From: Mariannaea sp. PMI_226
Lineage: Eukaryota > Ascomycota > Sordariomycetes > Hypocreales > Nectriaceae
Direction of reading: 5' to 3'
Length of the DNA stretch: 64,000 nucleotides
NCBI GenBank assembly: GCA_024336345.1
Contig: JANFOG010000009.1
Coordinates: 1,426,001 to 1,490,000, forward strand
Both the position numbers and the translations under genes were made by a program. The notes under the pieces are model-generated. The model saw only the letters and a program-made list of their open reading frames with translations. It had not been told where the DNA came from and searched no databases. Every line of letters starts with the position of its first letter. Positions within the stretch are counted from its first letter, which is position 1. Of the stretch, positions 13,049 through 26,084 are shown in pieces.

Positions 13049-13075
13049 TTTAGATGTTCACATCGCCCGCCGATC

Positions 13076-13083
13076 TTTTTTTT
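13076..13083 (+). terminator. RNA polymerase III terminator (T8)
   Basis: A run of eight T residues about 28 bases after the tRNA 3' end; the normal Pol III stop signal for the tRNA-Ile gene. Confidence 0.75.
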
Positions 13084-14066
13084 GCTTCTTGTTTCTATTT
13101 TTGGGGGCATTCATCTCTACGCAATGGGAATTTCTTTCCATCAATGTTCGCTCACTCGCAAAATCGCATTTCGATGGCTCTCTGAATACCCTATGTCTTG
13201 CGAATAACTAAATATGCCAGATCCGGCACAGTCAAAGACCAAAAAGATTTATCTCTGTCTAATTTCATACATCCTGGTCTATTTCTTAGAAGTTTTAATT
13301 TTTTTCATCCAATATTTCCCTGTGCGCAAGCTTGAGGATGTGCCTTTCCTTACTTTTCACAGTCTCTCACAATAGCCTTGGTGATGGCTTCATACAGAGG
13401 TGCGAATTCTCATTCATTCATTGCTCACTAGAAGAAGGTTTTTTTCTTTTTTTAAGAAACAACCAAGTGTACAAGCAATGATAGCAAAAAGTAAATCCGA
13501 CTGTGTCTCAGTGATCGTGAATGCCCACCATGCACAGTAAACCAACACAACAGATTGCATGCGCAAAGCATAATTTCGTCTTCAATACCATCCCACCATC
13601 CAGTAGTATCATTACGACTATTCAAAATAATCACATTTGATCAATCTCATTTGATCACTCTCTCTTCAATTCTTGCTCAATTCACGCACAATTCTGTCTA
13701 CCCGTCCTCAATCACTCATCTCGACCGCATCAAGTTTAGCGCCAATTGGAACCGGCGGCGACGGAATCGGAATCAAAACGCGGAGTCGGACTCGGGATCG
13801 CTCCAGGTTGTCGATCAAAGCCTCACCAAAATCGACCTGCTGCCTTTACCCTTTCCCCCGCATTTTGCAGTGTATCGTACGTAATAAGCAGGAATGCCGG
13901 CCTAAGCATGCGGGTAAGACTTATGTTCCGTTGCTGGCCCGGCTTTAGCTGTCTTGACATAAGCTGGGGAATGGATATTAAAGGCTCTTGGATGTTCTTT
14001 GTTGGATTTTCGTAGTGCACAACTGTTCAGTGATCTTTTCTCATCTCAAAGGTCGACTTCTTCACC
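13084..14066. other. Intergenic stretch upstream of CYP504 gene
   Basis: No gene recognised. The last few hundred bases are the P450 promoter and leader; pyrimidine-rich segments lie at about 13660-13720 and 14020-14060. Confidence 0.4.
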
Positions 14067-15791
14067 ATGTCGGATCACATCCTCTACGCCGCTGGCGTAA
14101 TCATCATTTTTCTGCTGGTCAAGTTCTTCAATTCAACTGACATCCCCAAGATCAAGGGCCTCCCGGAGATTCCAGGCGTGCCAATCTTTGGAAATTTGAT
14201 TCAGCTGGGCACTGACCATGCCCGAGTAGCTCAGAAATGGGCTGCCAAGTATGGCCCTGTCTTCCAAACTCGTCTCGGTAACCAGGTAGGTTCACATCTC
14301 ATAATCACGTTTTTTACATGATCTCAAGGCTTACAACTCCCAGCGTGTCATCTTTGTCAACTCATACGACTCAGTCAAGCATTTCTGGATCACACACCAA
14401 TCTGCCCTCATTTCGCGCCCTACTTTCCACACTTTCCACTCTGTTGTTTCTTCATCACAAGGCTTCACCATTGGAACCTCCCCATGGGACGAGTCCTGCA
14501 AGCAGAGGCGCAAGGCTGCTGGCACTGCCCTGAACCGCCCTGCTGTCCAGTCATACATGCCCATTCTTGACCTGGAATCCAATGCTAGCATCAAGGAGCT
14601 ACTCCAGGACTGCCAGGGTGGCACACGAGACATTGATCCTTCCCCCTACTTTGCCCGATTCGCATTGAACACCTCCCTGACCCTCAACTACGGATTCCGC
14701 ATTGACGGCAACATCGACAGCAAGCTCCTCCATGAGATCACTCACGTTGAGCGTGAAATCTCAAACTTCCGGTCTACTAGCAACAACTGGCAGGACTACG
14801 TCCCACTGCTGCGACTCTGGGGTGCCCAGAACCCCAAGGCCAAGGAGTTCCGTGCCAGACGTGACAAGTATCTGACGGACATGCTTAACGACTTGAAGAA
14901 ACGCATTGCGAACGGCACTGACAAGCCATGCATCACCGGTAACATCTTGAAGGATCCCGACGCCAAGCTGAATGAAGGTTAGATATCAGATCCCAACCTT
15001 GACATCAATCTTTCTGACTAACCTATCCAATATAGCTGAGCTTAAGTCCATCTGCCTTACCATGGTTTCGGCTGGCCTGGATACTGTCCCCGTCAATCTG
15101 GTCATGGGCTTGGCCTACTTGTCTACCCCTGATGGTCAGAGAATCCAAGCCAAGGCTCTCAAGCAGATCAAGGAGGTGTACCCCGACGGCGATGCTTGGG
15201 AAAAGTGCCTCGTCGAGGAGAAGGTCCCCTTCGTCACGGCTCTTGTGAAGGAAACTCTCCGATTCTGGACTGTTATCCCCATCTGTCTCCCTCGCACTAG
15301 CATCAAGGATATTCCCTACAACGGATCGGTTATCCCCGCTGGCACAACTTTCTTCATGGTATGTCAATTTTCTACTACTCATTCAGTTTTTCACCAGTGT
15401 CTAACATGGCCTCTCTCAGAACGCATATGCCGCTGACTATGACTCGGCTCGATTCGAGAACCCCTACGAGTTCTTGCCCGAGCGATTCCTGGATGACAAG
15501 GAGGGAGGCACTCCACACTACGGATATGGTGCAGGATCACGCATGTGCGCCGGATCGCATCTCGCCAACCGAGAGCTGTACACGGCCTACATCCGCCTCA
15601 TCACTTCATTCGAGATTCTCCCCGCCCGAAAGGCGGAAGACCGCCCAACTATCGACGCCATTGACTGCACCTCTAACCCAACTTCATTGACGACAGACCC
15701 CAAGCCTTTCAAGATTGGCTTGAAGCCCCGAACCGACGCCAAGTTGCAGGATTGGATCAGCGCCGCTGAAGTGAGGACAAAGGATCTTTAA
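14067..15791 (+). CDS. Cytochrome P450 CYP504 family, phenylacetate hydroxylase type
   Basis: Microsomal monooxygenase of 515 aa. Exons 14067-14285, 14344-14977, 15036-15358 and 15420-15791, all in phase. An N-terminal membrane anchor (residues about 5-22) precedes the proline-rich hinge GLPEIPGVPIFGN. The I-helix oxygen motif AGLDT is at 297-301, the ExxR pair E357/R360 (KETLR), and the haem loop YGYGAGSRMCAG has its thiolate ligand at C435. The stretch GFTIGTSPWDESCKQRRKAA is typical of CYP504, which in fungi hydroxylates phenylacetate (PhacA type) or 3-hydroxyphenylacetate (PhacB type) on the way to homogentisate. I cannot tell these two subtypes apart by eye. No other homogentisate-pathway gene is visible in the window. 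Confidence 0.9.
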
Positions 15792-18700
15792 ATCATTTTC
15801 TAGACCAAGCATACACTTGATCATTCACAAGTGGTCAAGCAAAGATTGTTTTTGCCATGAAACATGGCATAGGGCTTTCATTGAGTGAAATGGCATTGGA
15901 TTTGGGCGAAATGGGTGTTCACAATGTGTCTATGAAGGATCTTACACTAGCTGCTTAGCGGGTGCCTATAAAAGCGGCAGTCGATATGGTAGTCATATTA
16001 TTTTGTATGCATGAATGAAAACATTGAACGTATGACTGTAATCAGAGGGAGTGTTTATCTGAGTAAATCATGAACTTCGCTTGTCAATTTCTTAGAATGC
16101 TGTTTTGCAAAGTTTTCCTACCTACCTCGATGGTCCAAGAATGTTAGAAGGAACACGGTAAGGGTTAGAAAGCAACCAGAGTCGTGGGAACTGATCGTGC
16201 ATGGAATGAGAAAACATTGATATCTGGTAAGCAATTAAGCATTGGAAGTCCCAACCTATATTGACATAGTTTTAGTATATTGAGATTTACCTGAGCACTA
16301 ATGAGAAGAAAATTTCTACGCTTCTACGATGATACCATCATGGACTTCTATAGGGTACGTTGCGATGGTGGACTGAATTCCTAGCATACAATAATTGTCC
16401 CTTCCCTTCCTCTGAAGTAGTAGAAGTTCTTCTCTCCTTGGTTCCGGAGATTTCTCGAATAGCTAATAGTTTTTGAGAAAAACTCATACTATCTGGCTAA
16501 AGCTTGTTGTCTAAATTATGTGCTAGACAGAGACACGGTTTGCTTCCCTTCCTTTTGACTAACCCCAGCTAGCAGTATTTGGAACGCATATTCGTTTGTA
16601 TTGATACAAATAAAAATCTAATTATTGATGCCTCAAAGGTATCACTCTTTTCGATTTTCACCTGTTAAGATTCTTGATATTCCCATTTAACCTTGGGGCA
16701 TTCTAGTCCAAGGACTTGGTTCGATTCTTGTATGTGCCCACTGTCGGAAAATGTCTCTTCCGGCAAACCCCCCTCTGTCGCTTCGACAAAACCCCCCCCC
16801 GCCCGCCTGTGAACCTGTGAACCCCTGCCAGAATTCCCGTTGTTAGTCTCTTCGCGGGACGCGGGGGTGTATCGATCGAAATCGATTATCTCCGATCCGG
16901 AGGATCCGCACAGTGGATATTGGCCTCGAAGAGACACGGACTAAAATCTCACTTCTCAAAACCGTCTTAAAATAAACGAGCCTGATCTACTCGACCGATC
17001 CCAATATCTTTCAAAACTCCTCGTCATGTGGGGGGCTGGCTTTTCTAGCTCATGAGTGAGCTATGTATGTACTGAGGGCATGTGGTGTGGAGATATTCGT
17101 GTGATCACAGCCCTTTTCTTTTGGTGGCTATGTTAAGGAACCTATCAGGTTTGAGCTTAAGGCGATGTCAGGATTATATTACATCTATGGTGTTTTTTTT
17201 CTGATGAGGTAAAATTTGATACAGTCTTTCGGGACTTCAGACTTTCGATGTGATCAGCACGGTTGCATATAAATCGATTGACAGCTTATCTATTATCTAG
17301 CATGTTGTTGTACTGAGGATCTCCAAAGATCCCACTAAACGCGGAGGCTTATTAGCTCATCTTGGCCATGCACTTCTCATGTATATGGAGCTGTGGGTTC
17401 GGATTGGCCGGAAGATTATCACCGGCAGTTGAGTCGTCCGAGTACTCAAACCGATTATCCTACTTCCATGTAGTGGCTATCCTAAGCTGAGGTCATCTTG
17501 GTGTTTCTTCGCATGTTGCTTTGTGTAGTAAACCTACAGCAGATAGTATCACATCATTCTTTAGCTCCTATATTATCTAACTTGAGTGGAATTTGATGGG
17601 ATGCTTGTATTTATTGAGGAAATGATTGAAATTATGGCGGCGTTCGTTACGATCATCAATCCATCTACGATGGCATTCTAGATGCGAACTTGAGATGGTA
17701 AAGGTGTAATATGCCGAATGGTGATTGAGAATCAAAGATGCTCAAGCCAATAGTGTGATATTCGAGCTTGTCACATCGGAATGAAGGCAAATACTGAATG
17801 GTGGATTGCGCGTTTCCGGTCTACTTGGAGGCAGCCTGTTTTGTCATCAGGTGGTGAATGTGTAGTACCCAATAAGCAGCAGGTAATACATCGAATCTAG
17901 GCATCCAGCAGAACCAGCAGCTATGTGAGATTTAACGCATAGGTATAGGCATAACATGTCCACTATTTTCCTTGGGAACTGGAAATGGTCTCAATAGCTT
18001 GCGATCATGATTGGTGCGGAGCGCATAGACAACCTATAATGGATCGATGGCGTTTTGATGGAGTGGGTTATCTTCCACGGGTCGCCTCGGTCGGTTCTCT
18101 CTCAGCCCACATGCCGGAGATATTACATACATGAGAGCAACTGGTCAGCTGAATTGATGCACAAGTACTCAGTGCATAATGTAAAGGCTGTGCAGCTGGC
18201 TCAAAATGGAATCCTATTCAGCCAGCCATTATCCCAGCTCAGTCGAGTAAAAATGGCCTTTTTGATGACCGCTGCTCGATTGGGGCTCAGTGGGGAATTT
18301 GGAATCTTGCTGTTTGCTGCTTTCAACCCAAAAAAAGGCACTTGACGTAGCAATTTTTGAAGGATTTTCTTTTCTTCAAGTGACCCTTACAAATCAGCAA
18401 AAAACCTTGTCGCCTGGACAATTTTTATCCTGTTGCGCGCGCAAATAAACTCTCATGGGCGAAATATTGACCTAAAAAAAAAACTCGCCCAAATTAAATC
18501 TGAGAGCTATCTACTTTGCCAGATTCAGACAATACTTTGGTCAAATCGTGCATGCACTCCGGTCCGACAAACCTGAGCAGACACGTACCGTACCTGGCTT
18601 GTCGCTCGGTCCCGTCGGTGTGGCGCTTTTAGCATGTCGGGACAGGAGACCTTTTTGGAGGTCAAACTCTCACGAAAAAAAGTGTTGCGTGGCGTGCGAA

Positions 18701-20490
18701 GACAAAAAGAAAGATGGGTTGACTAAAATTTTTTTTCTCTTTTTGGCTTGCTTTTTGAGAGGAAACAAGACTGTCCAACGACCATGGTTTCTATGGCCAC
18801 GGCACCTTCATTCATCGTCTGGGACGGAAGGACTTCGTATGCGGTCAGGCCGACCAACATGCAGTCACACGAGAGACCATCATGTTGATGCAGGTACGGA
18901 CTATTTGTACTTTTACGACTTTTTGCCTTCATTCTCCCGTATCTAACCTGAGAGAGTGACCACGTACATTGCGGGACCATTGGGCTGCTTGGCAAACGTG
19001 GCCATCAGGGCCCGCTGTGTCAGTGGATGGAGTGGAGTACACGAGCATCTCAATTCCCTAGCAAGGTACCTGGAGCTTCGTAATGGACGCGCCACGTCTC
19101 GGTGGCTTAGGGAAATGGAGCCACTACTCCCACGCCTCGCTCTCTGACGCATCCCAACTCGGCAGAACGGTAGCCGCCGAATCCCAGGTGCAGATCCTTT
19201 GTTGGAATGCCCATGTTTCCGGGTTCGATGAGGGAGGGGGAGCGTATTTATTTTTTTGGTTTTAATTTGAATCGCATTATCTAGAGTGAACGCGATTTAT
19301 GACAAGAACGCATGGTCTGAGGGAAACCTAACGAGTTAATGAATGACGTACCTATGAGATATGAAACAAGCCCGTGATTATCCTCCCCCCCCTTCAATGC
19401 GAGATGATCTCCGGTCCAAACGGTTCCAAGTAAGCTAGGATGGGTGGTGAATATGCCGTCATCGCTAGCGTAGCACAGAAAGCTACAGTGCCATCCTCAA
19501 CATCTGCTAAGTAAGGTACTACATCGCTACAGGACGCCACAAGAGAGAGTGATGGATGGGCGCTGGACTCATATGGCTAAGTTAGTAGGTGTGACGTGCC
19601 GATCATTCCATTCTTGGTTGTGAAAGAGGTTAAAAAAAAGGTGACAAACAGGAACAAAAAGAAAAGAGACCGTTTGACCGCCATGTCGTTCTGCTGTCGT
19701 CTCTTCCTTTCCTGTTCCATCACTGGCCCAAAGAAGAGCACCTACTTTCAAGCATCGCCTTCCCCCATTGAGCCCTTGAGCACGGAAGCCTGCGAACAGC
19801 GACGGAAACGTGAACACGAGGGAATGGAGTTCGTTCTTTTTCTTTTTTTATAATGTTTCTTTTTGTTCTGAACCAGTAAATCCAACGGGGCCCGGGTCAT
19901 GGAGCCCACCACGTACCGTGAGGAGGACTGATCAACAAATAACTTTGTACCTAGTCGACCTTAGCCTGGCTGCTGCCCCTCCTCACCCGGCTGATCTTAT
20001 GCAGGGGGCAAGACATTCCCCATACGTTGTGCGTCCTCTCGTGGCAAAAACAGGCCAATATCCCTGGTCTCAGCCTGAGACACAACCACCCACCACCCCT
20101 CACCCCTCCAGGCTTCTAAAAATATGGAGAGTTTGGAAGCGTTTGGAGGGAAACTCGCCTCCTCAACACACATGCCATGGATCTCATCCCACACCCATCC
20201 AACCCACTTGCGACAGGTGGGGATGAACAGTGCCTTCACAGCCAAACAAAGACGTCATGTCACAGGCCCCAGCTGCCCAGTTCGCTGCTCGTATTTTCTC
20301 TGTCCTTCATGCAGTCCAACCTGGCATTTTTGCTTTTCAATGGATCCAACAGCTGTTTTAATGGGGAACCCTTGGAAAGAAAATTCCTGTTCCTGGGACA
20401 CCAAGGACCCCAGTTGCTGTTCCGAGGCTTGAGAGCTCTCTTCTTTCTTGTTTACCTTCCTTCTTTTTTTGTTTTTTTGCCCTCTCACCA
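15792..20490. other. Long gene-free stretch upstream of chitin synthase
   Basis: About 4.7 kb in which I see no convincing coding exon, tRNA or transposon. It contains C- and T-rich runs, for example C9 near 16790, and many short uninformative frames. Part of it is probably promoter and leader of the chitin synthase gene; a non-coding RNA cannot be excluded. Confidence 0.4.
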
Positions 20491-20537
20491 TCTTCTCTCT
20501 CTCTGTCTTTCTCTCCCTCCCTCTCTCTCTCTCTTTC
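20491..20537 (+). repeat. CT-rich microsatellite in the chitin synthase leader
   Basis: Almost pure TC dinucleotide and TCC sequence some 300 bases before the chitin synthase ATG. Pyrimidine-rich tracts are common in strongly expressed fungal promoters near the transcription start. Its purine complement yields an Arg/Glu-rich frame on the minus strand that is not a gene. Confidence 0.7.
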
Positions 20538-20837
20538 CACTTCCTGTTTCCTCTCATACAGACTTTTGTCATTCTCCAGTCCCAAGAAGACCGCTTTTTT
20601 TCTTGAGTGACAACGACTTTGTTATTTTTTGTTGTCCTTGATTCGACCACGACCGATCTCGTTGTGCACTGTAGCCCTCGAATTTCTCCCACTATACTAT
20701 CCCCCACCACCGGGCATTTTCCCAAGCTCATCCTATATTCACGACACTCACTTCTTAGTTAAACAAACAAGTCACCCCACCAACGACTGACAGCACTCCA
20801 AGCTATTTATCTCGCCGAAAGGGTCTATTTGCCAAAC

Positions 20838-23800
20838 ATGGCTTCCCATAGCCACAGCCACAGCAGGAGCCGGAGCGGGAGCCGGAGCCATAGTCGCAGT
20901 CACAGTCGAAGTCAAAGTCGTAGTCACCGTGCAACCGGCCCTCGCCAAATGCAAGAGGTGACTTTGCAGGACCCTCCATACCTCCCTCAACCCACCGAGG
21001 AACATCAGATGCACTATTCCCAGTATCACCAAAACTACCAATATCCGGAGCACCAAGTGCACGACCCTCAATACCAGAACCACCCATATCCAGAGCATCA
21101 GATGCAAGACCCGCAATACCAGAATCATCCATACCAAGCACATCAGCTACAGGATTTACCAGCCGTCCCAAACGTGAGCTCATTTTTGATTGATTTTCTT
21201 TTTCACTAATATCCTTCAGCCTTTTTTCTCTTTCAACTTTTTCTCCACCTGCTCTCGCGACAACAATCGCCTTGGTCGCTTGACAAATTCAAATACAGCA
21301 ATAATATGTTCAAAGCTAATAAGCCTCCCCATATTTCTAGTATCATGTCTCTCCACAAGACGAAGACATCGGCCGACATCTTCTTACTGAGCCCGTTCCA
21401 CAACACCCTGCGTACCGACTACGAACTGGCCAATCTCCTCCTGGCTCCCCAGTATCTGCTTACAGTTTGACCGAGACCTATGCTCCCGGTGCAACTCAGC
21501 TGCCTCTCCCCGCTGGTGGTGCGTTTGCAGAGACTTCCGGCTATGAGCGCTATGATTCCACCACCGCGTTTGCCCGTGGGCGGCCCGACTCGTCCTTCAT
21601 GACTGGCAACCAGGAAGAGAACTGGGTGCAGCGCCAGCAGCAGCCTGCTGCAAATGCCGGTGTGGGCGGTCTGAAGCGATACAATACCCGCAAAGTCAAG
21701 CTTGTCAAAGGATCCGTTCTAAGTATTGACTACCCCGTCCCAAGTGCAGTGAAGAATGCAATCCAGCCCAAGTATCGTGAGACTGAGGGCGCCGAGGAGT
21801 TTTTGAAAATGCGATACACTGCTGCCACCTGCGATCCAAACGATTTCACGCTTATGAACGGTTATGATTTGCGGTCGCGCATGTACAATCGCCACACTGA
21901 ACTTCTCATCGCCATCACCTATTACAACGAGGACAAGGTCCTGCTTGCTCGCACGCTCCATGGCGTGATGCTCAATATCCGGGATATTGTCAACTTGAAG
22001 CGATCGTCATTCTGGCACAAGGGTGGCCCGGCTTGGCAGAAGATTGTCGTCTGCTTGGTCTTTGATGGTATTGACAAAGTTGATAAAAACGTCTTTGATG
22101 TACTTGCCACCATTGGAATCTACCAGGATGGCGTCATCAAGAAGGATATTGATGGTAAGGAAACTGTTGCGCACATCTTCGAGTACACCAGCCAGATTTC
22201 CGTGACCCCCAGTCAACAGCTCATTCGGCCGACTGGCGATTCCCCCAACAACCTGCCGCCAGTACAGTTCATCTTCTGTTTGAAGCAAAAGAATAGCAAG
22301 AAGATCAACTCGCATCGCTGGCTATTTAATGCGTTTGGTCGTATTTTGAACCCGGAGGTCTCCATCCTCATCGACGCTGGGACGAAGCCGGGACCCCGTG
22401 CCCTCCTTTCATTGTGGGAAGCTTTCTACAATGACAAGCATCTGGGTGGTGCATGCGGAGAGATTCATGCCATGTTGGGCAAGCACGGTCGGAAGCTATT
22501 CAATCCTCTCGTGGCTATTCAAAACTTTGAGTATAAAATCTCGAACGTGCTCGATAAGCCGCTTGAAAGCTCCTTTGGGTACGTCAGCGTCCTTCCTGGC
22601 GCCTTTTCCGCCTATCGCTTCCGAGCCATCATGGGTCGTCCGCTTGAGCAGTACTTCCACGGCGACCACACCCTTTCCAAGCTCCTGGGCAAGAAGGGTA
22701 TCGATGGCATGAACATTTTCAAGAAGAACATGTTCTTGGCTGAGGACCGTATTCTGTGCTTCGAACTTGTCGCCAAGGCTGGTCAGAAATGGCACTTGAC
22801 GTATATTAAAGCGGCAAAGGGCGAGACAGATGTGCCTGAGGGTGCGGCAGAGTTCTTGAGCCAGCGTCGAAGATGGCTTAATGGATCATTCGCAGCGTCA
22901 CTCTACTCGCTCATGCATTTTGGTCGCATGTATCAGTCTGGTCACAACATCATTCGTCTCTTTTTCCTCCACATTCAACTGATCTATAACTTCCTGAACG
23001 TCCTGTTTAGTTGGTTTGCTCTGGCTTCGTACTATCTCACAACTGTTATCATCATGGACCTTGTGGGGAAGCCAGACAGCACGAAGAACTACCATGGCTG
23101 GCCTTTTGGAGATGTTGCTACACCTATTGTCAACATTCTTCTTAAATGGATCTATCTCGCCTTTCTCATTCTCCAGTTCATCCTCGCACTTGGAAATAGA
23201 CCCAAGGGCTCCCGATATACCTATATCGCCTCATTCGCCGTCTTTGGAATTATCCAAGGCTACATTCTGGTTTTGTCTGGCTACCTAGTGTACCGTGCTT
23301 TGCGTGGTCCCATCGGTGACCAAATTTCTTTCGCCTCAAGTCAAGACTTTGTCAACAGTTTCTTTGGCGGAGATGGTGCCGCAGGTGTCATTCTTGTTGC
23401 GCTCGTCACTATTTACGGTCTCAACTTCATCGCTTCATTCTTGTATCTCGACCCTTGGCACATGTTCCACTCCTTCCCTTACTATCTCCTCCTCATGTCA
23501 ACCTACATCAACATCCTTATGGTTTATGCCTTCAACAACTGGCACGACGTGTCATGGGGTACTAAGGGATCTGACAAGGCCGAGGCGCTACCGTCAGCTC
23601 ATGTGACTAAGAGCGAAAAGAACGAGGCTGTAGTGGAGGAAATCGAAAAGGAACAGGAAGATATTGACAGTCAGTTTGAGAAGACCGTGTGGCGAGCGCT
23701 TGCACCATTTAAACCAGAAGAAGAAGACGAGAAAAAAGATACAGAAGACTCGTACAAATCTTTCAGAACCGGTCTGGTTGTTTCCTGGTTGCTGTCTAAT

Positions 23801-24052
23801 CTCATTCTCATCATTGGCATTACCAGTGATGACTTTAAGGACGTCGGAGTCCCTGTACGTATGCCCATTTTTGTTTGATGTTATAAAGCAAAGACTAACG
23901 TTCCACTCTTATAGGAAGCCTCCAAAACTCGTACTCCCTACTACTTCAAGACGCTTCTTTACGCAACGGCCCTTCTGTCCATTGTCCGTTTCATCGGCTT
24001 TCTCTGGTTCCTAGGATTGACCGGTATCATGTGTTGTTTTGCAAGGCGATGA
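20838..24052 (+). CDS. Chitin synthase, class III
   Basis: Processive membrane glycosyltransferase (GT2) that polymerises UDP-GlcNAc into cell-wall chitin. Exons 20838-21173, 21341-23854 and 23915-24052; 995 aa. Motifs: [20 protein letters not shown] at the donor site, the acidic EDR at 580-582, and QRRRWLNGS beginning at residue 620. A cluster of transmembrane helices follows, and the C-terminus is hydrophobic ([20 protein letters not shown]). [15 protein letters not shown] and [13 protein letters not shown] segments place it in class III (ChsB of A. nidulans, ChsC/ChsG of A. fumigatus). The N-terminus is unusual: residues about 3-32 are Ser/His/Arg repeats, and residues about 58-100 contain repeated YPEHQ and DPQYQNHPY units. 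The first intron (167 nt) is long for this window. Sure of family and class; not sure which paralogue. Confidence 0.93.
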
Positions 24053-25592
24053 TGGAATAAAAATGTGATGGGAAGAATGGAGAATTTTCTGCTTACAATT
24101 TCTTTTCTTTATTTCATTCAGGGCGTTGAGCCGTCAGGGACACGGCGATTTCATGGCGAACATAACGAGAACGACATCTGGGATAATGCTCTTATGTTGA
24201 AAGGGATTTTTTTTCATAATGACTATTGGGTTTTGACTAATTTTCTTGGGGAGATGATGTATTAGCAACTCTGATATCTGAGTTGGCAGCGCAGGCGGTA
24301 CAAAATATTGCGGTATCAAGATATTCAATAGCATGAGGAGCATTGGATAAAGTAGAGACTCGAGATCAACCATCTATTACGTAAAAAAAGGCGACGGACG
24401 TTACAATTTCGATTTCTGAATTCTTTTCTCAATCAATCACTAACTCGTGGGTCAATGATCGACTCCCCCACAGCTGCTCATGAAAATGTGTGAAGTCGGG
24501 CGATGAAGCGCTTCAGTGATGTGCTTTGAAACCACGACTGTTCGTACTCTGTACCTACACAGCGAAATTCGATGCATTTGATTTCACTGCTAGCCGAAAA
24601 GAATAGGACGTGCGCGGTCTGTGACATACGTATACTCTTTAGTCGAAAGGACACCAAGACTATTTCAGTAGGCCCAAGTCATAATATTTCTCCGAGGCTG
24701 GCCAGATGTGCCCATGAAGAGAGCTCAGGTTGCGTGTTGGATAAAATATCAGGCCGTATTTTCAATTTTTTCAAGGAAAAGAGAAATCAAAATAGATTCA
24801 TAACAAGCTCTCTTTCATTCCTATGTTAGGCTAACCAGAAAGTCTATGAAAATAAGGTGCATTTCTAGCACAAGCTGAGCGTGAAATGGAGACCTCTAGC
24901 TATATCTCCCAAAGCTGTGCCCAGCGCGTTCGAATCGCGATTGGTCTTCCAGAGTTCGAGTTCTGCTCATCTCCGGGGGTTTCTGTTGCTTTGCACATTA
25001 AGTTCCAGTAGGATATTGGCAGCTTCGCAGTTGGTTGGCGGACTCATTGAGGGTTTAAAAATCCGAACAAGGTTAGAGAGCGTAGTTTCAAACTCGTTTA
25101 TTCGACGAATGTAAGAGCTAGGCAAGGAGGACTACCCTCTCTCCGCTGAAGGGAGAAGGTCAGAAAATCCACACCACCAGCGATAATGGTTATATTGAAT
25201 GTTCTGAGGTTTCTGGTGAGGATTGCGAGATGTTGACATCATTTTGCTCATATGTTGGCACCTGATTGCAGAATCCCGGTGGTTCCCATATTGTGTTGTT
25301 TTCCCAAGGTCATTTCTAATGGATATTCCACTTTGCTGTTTCGTTTTCTAATAACTTCTGCCCTATGTGATGTGTTGAGAAAGGAGTTTTACAAGAATAC
25401 ATGACCAAGTCCAAAGTAGGTATTTAATAACGTAGAAATGTTCATAGTGATAGCGTGACGGAATAACTCCACCTCAATATTTAAACTACCTTACTTCAAT
25501 AGCTTCCACTACTATAAATAAACCTATGGTGGCCTAGTTTGGTTTATTCCTTCGGTTACTCCGCATCTTGAACCAAATACCGGTGCGAATAC
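24053..25592. other. Intergenic stretch, nothing recognised
   Basis: 3' flanks of the chitin synthase and of the secreted-protein gene on the other strand. AT-rich, with short frames only. Confidence 0.4.
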
Positions 25593-26084
25593 TTAGCAGC
25601 CGTCGGGTCGATTGGAGACACATACTTTGGTAAGCTCGCCATTGATCAAAAATCCTTCAGAGAATGCAGTAACATTGCCAGGGTCCACATCATTGCCGTC
25701 TTTGTCCTTGGCCCTCGGGCAACCGCCCATGATCCCCTGAGCTGCGTTGGCAAGATCCAGGGCAGTACCATTAGTGAGAGGAGTCGACCAACTGATACAA
25801 CATTGGCCTTCACCGCCCCAGTTACCATTAATATCGAGAGCCGTTTGGCCCTCCACTGCAATACACAGCGCTCGAGGGCTTTCTTGAAGGGGAGTGCCGC
25901 CCATAATACTTTTGACGTATATCAGTAAATGATTGCATACAACCCAGCTAGCTGCGTGTGAATCGACGGTATTGATATTGCATGATTCTGGGTTTTGAGG
26001 ATACCCAACTTCGGGTGCTGGCTTAGGTGAGCCATATGCAATGTGGGCAATGCAAGCCAAAGCTGAGACGCGAGAAAGCAACAT
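25593..26084 (-). CDS. Small secreted cysteine-rich protein
   Basis: Single exon, 163 aa. The start is chosen at the ATG immediately before a signal peptide (MLLSRVSALACIAHIAYG); longer in-frame starts would put charged sequence ahead of it. The mature part of about 145 residues has eight cysteines (an even number, suggesting disulfides), including the pair in GEGQCCISWSTPL and a terminal GC. Potential N-glycosylation sites are NGT and NVT. I recognise no characterised family. Fungal secreted proteins with a W-G...CC-x-S-W core exist and are mostly of unknown function. It could be a cell-surface or effector-like protein; nothing in the neighbourhood defines a role. Confidence 0.72.
   Translation of the reverse strand: MLLSRVSALACIAHIAYGSPKPAPEVGYPQNPESCNINTVDSHAASWVVCNHLLIYVKSIMGGTPLQESPRALCIAVEGQTALDINGNWGGEGQCCISWSTPLTNGTALDLANAAQGIMGGCPRAKDKDGNDVDPGNVTAFSEGFLINGELTKVCVSNRPDGC

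Noticed and set aside
18548..18946. 132-codon plus-strand frame upstream of the chitin synthase
   Set aside because: Low-complexity, overlapped on the other strand, no motif.
20255..20731. Arg/Glu-rich 158-codon frame on the minus strand
   Set aside because: Produced by the complement of the CT microsatellite in the chitin synthase leader.
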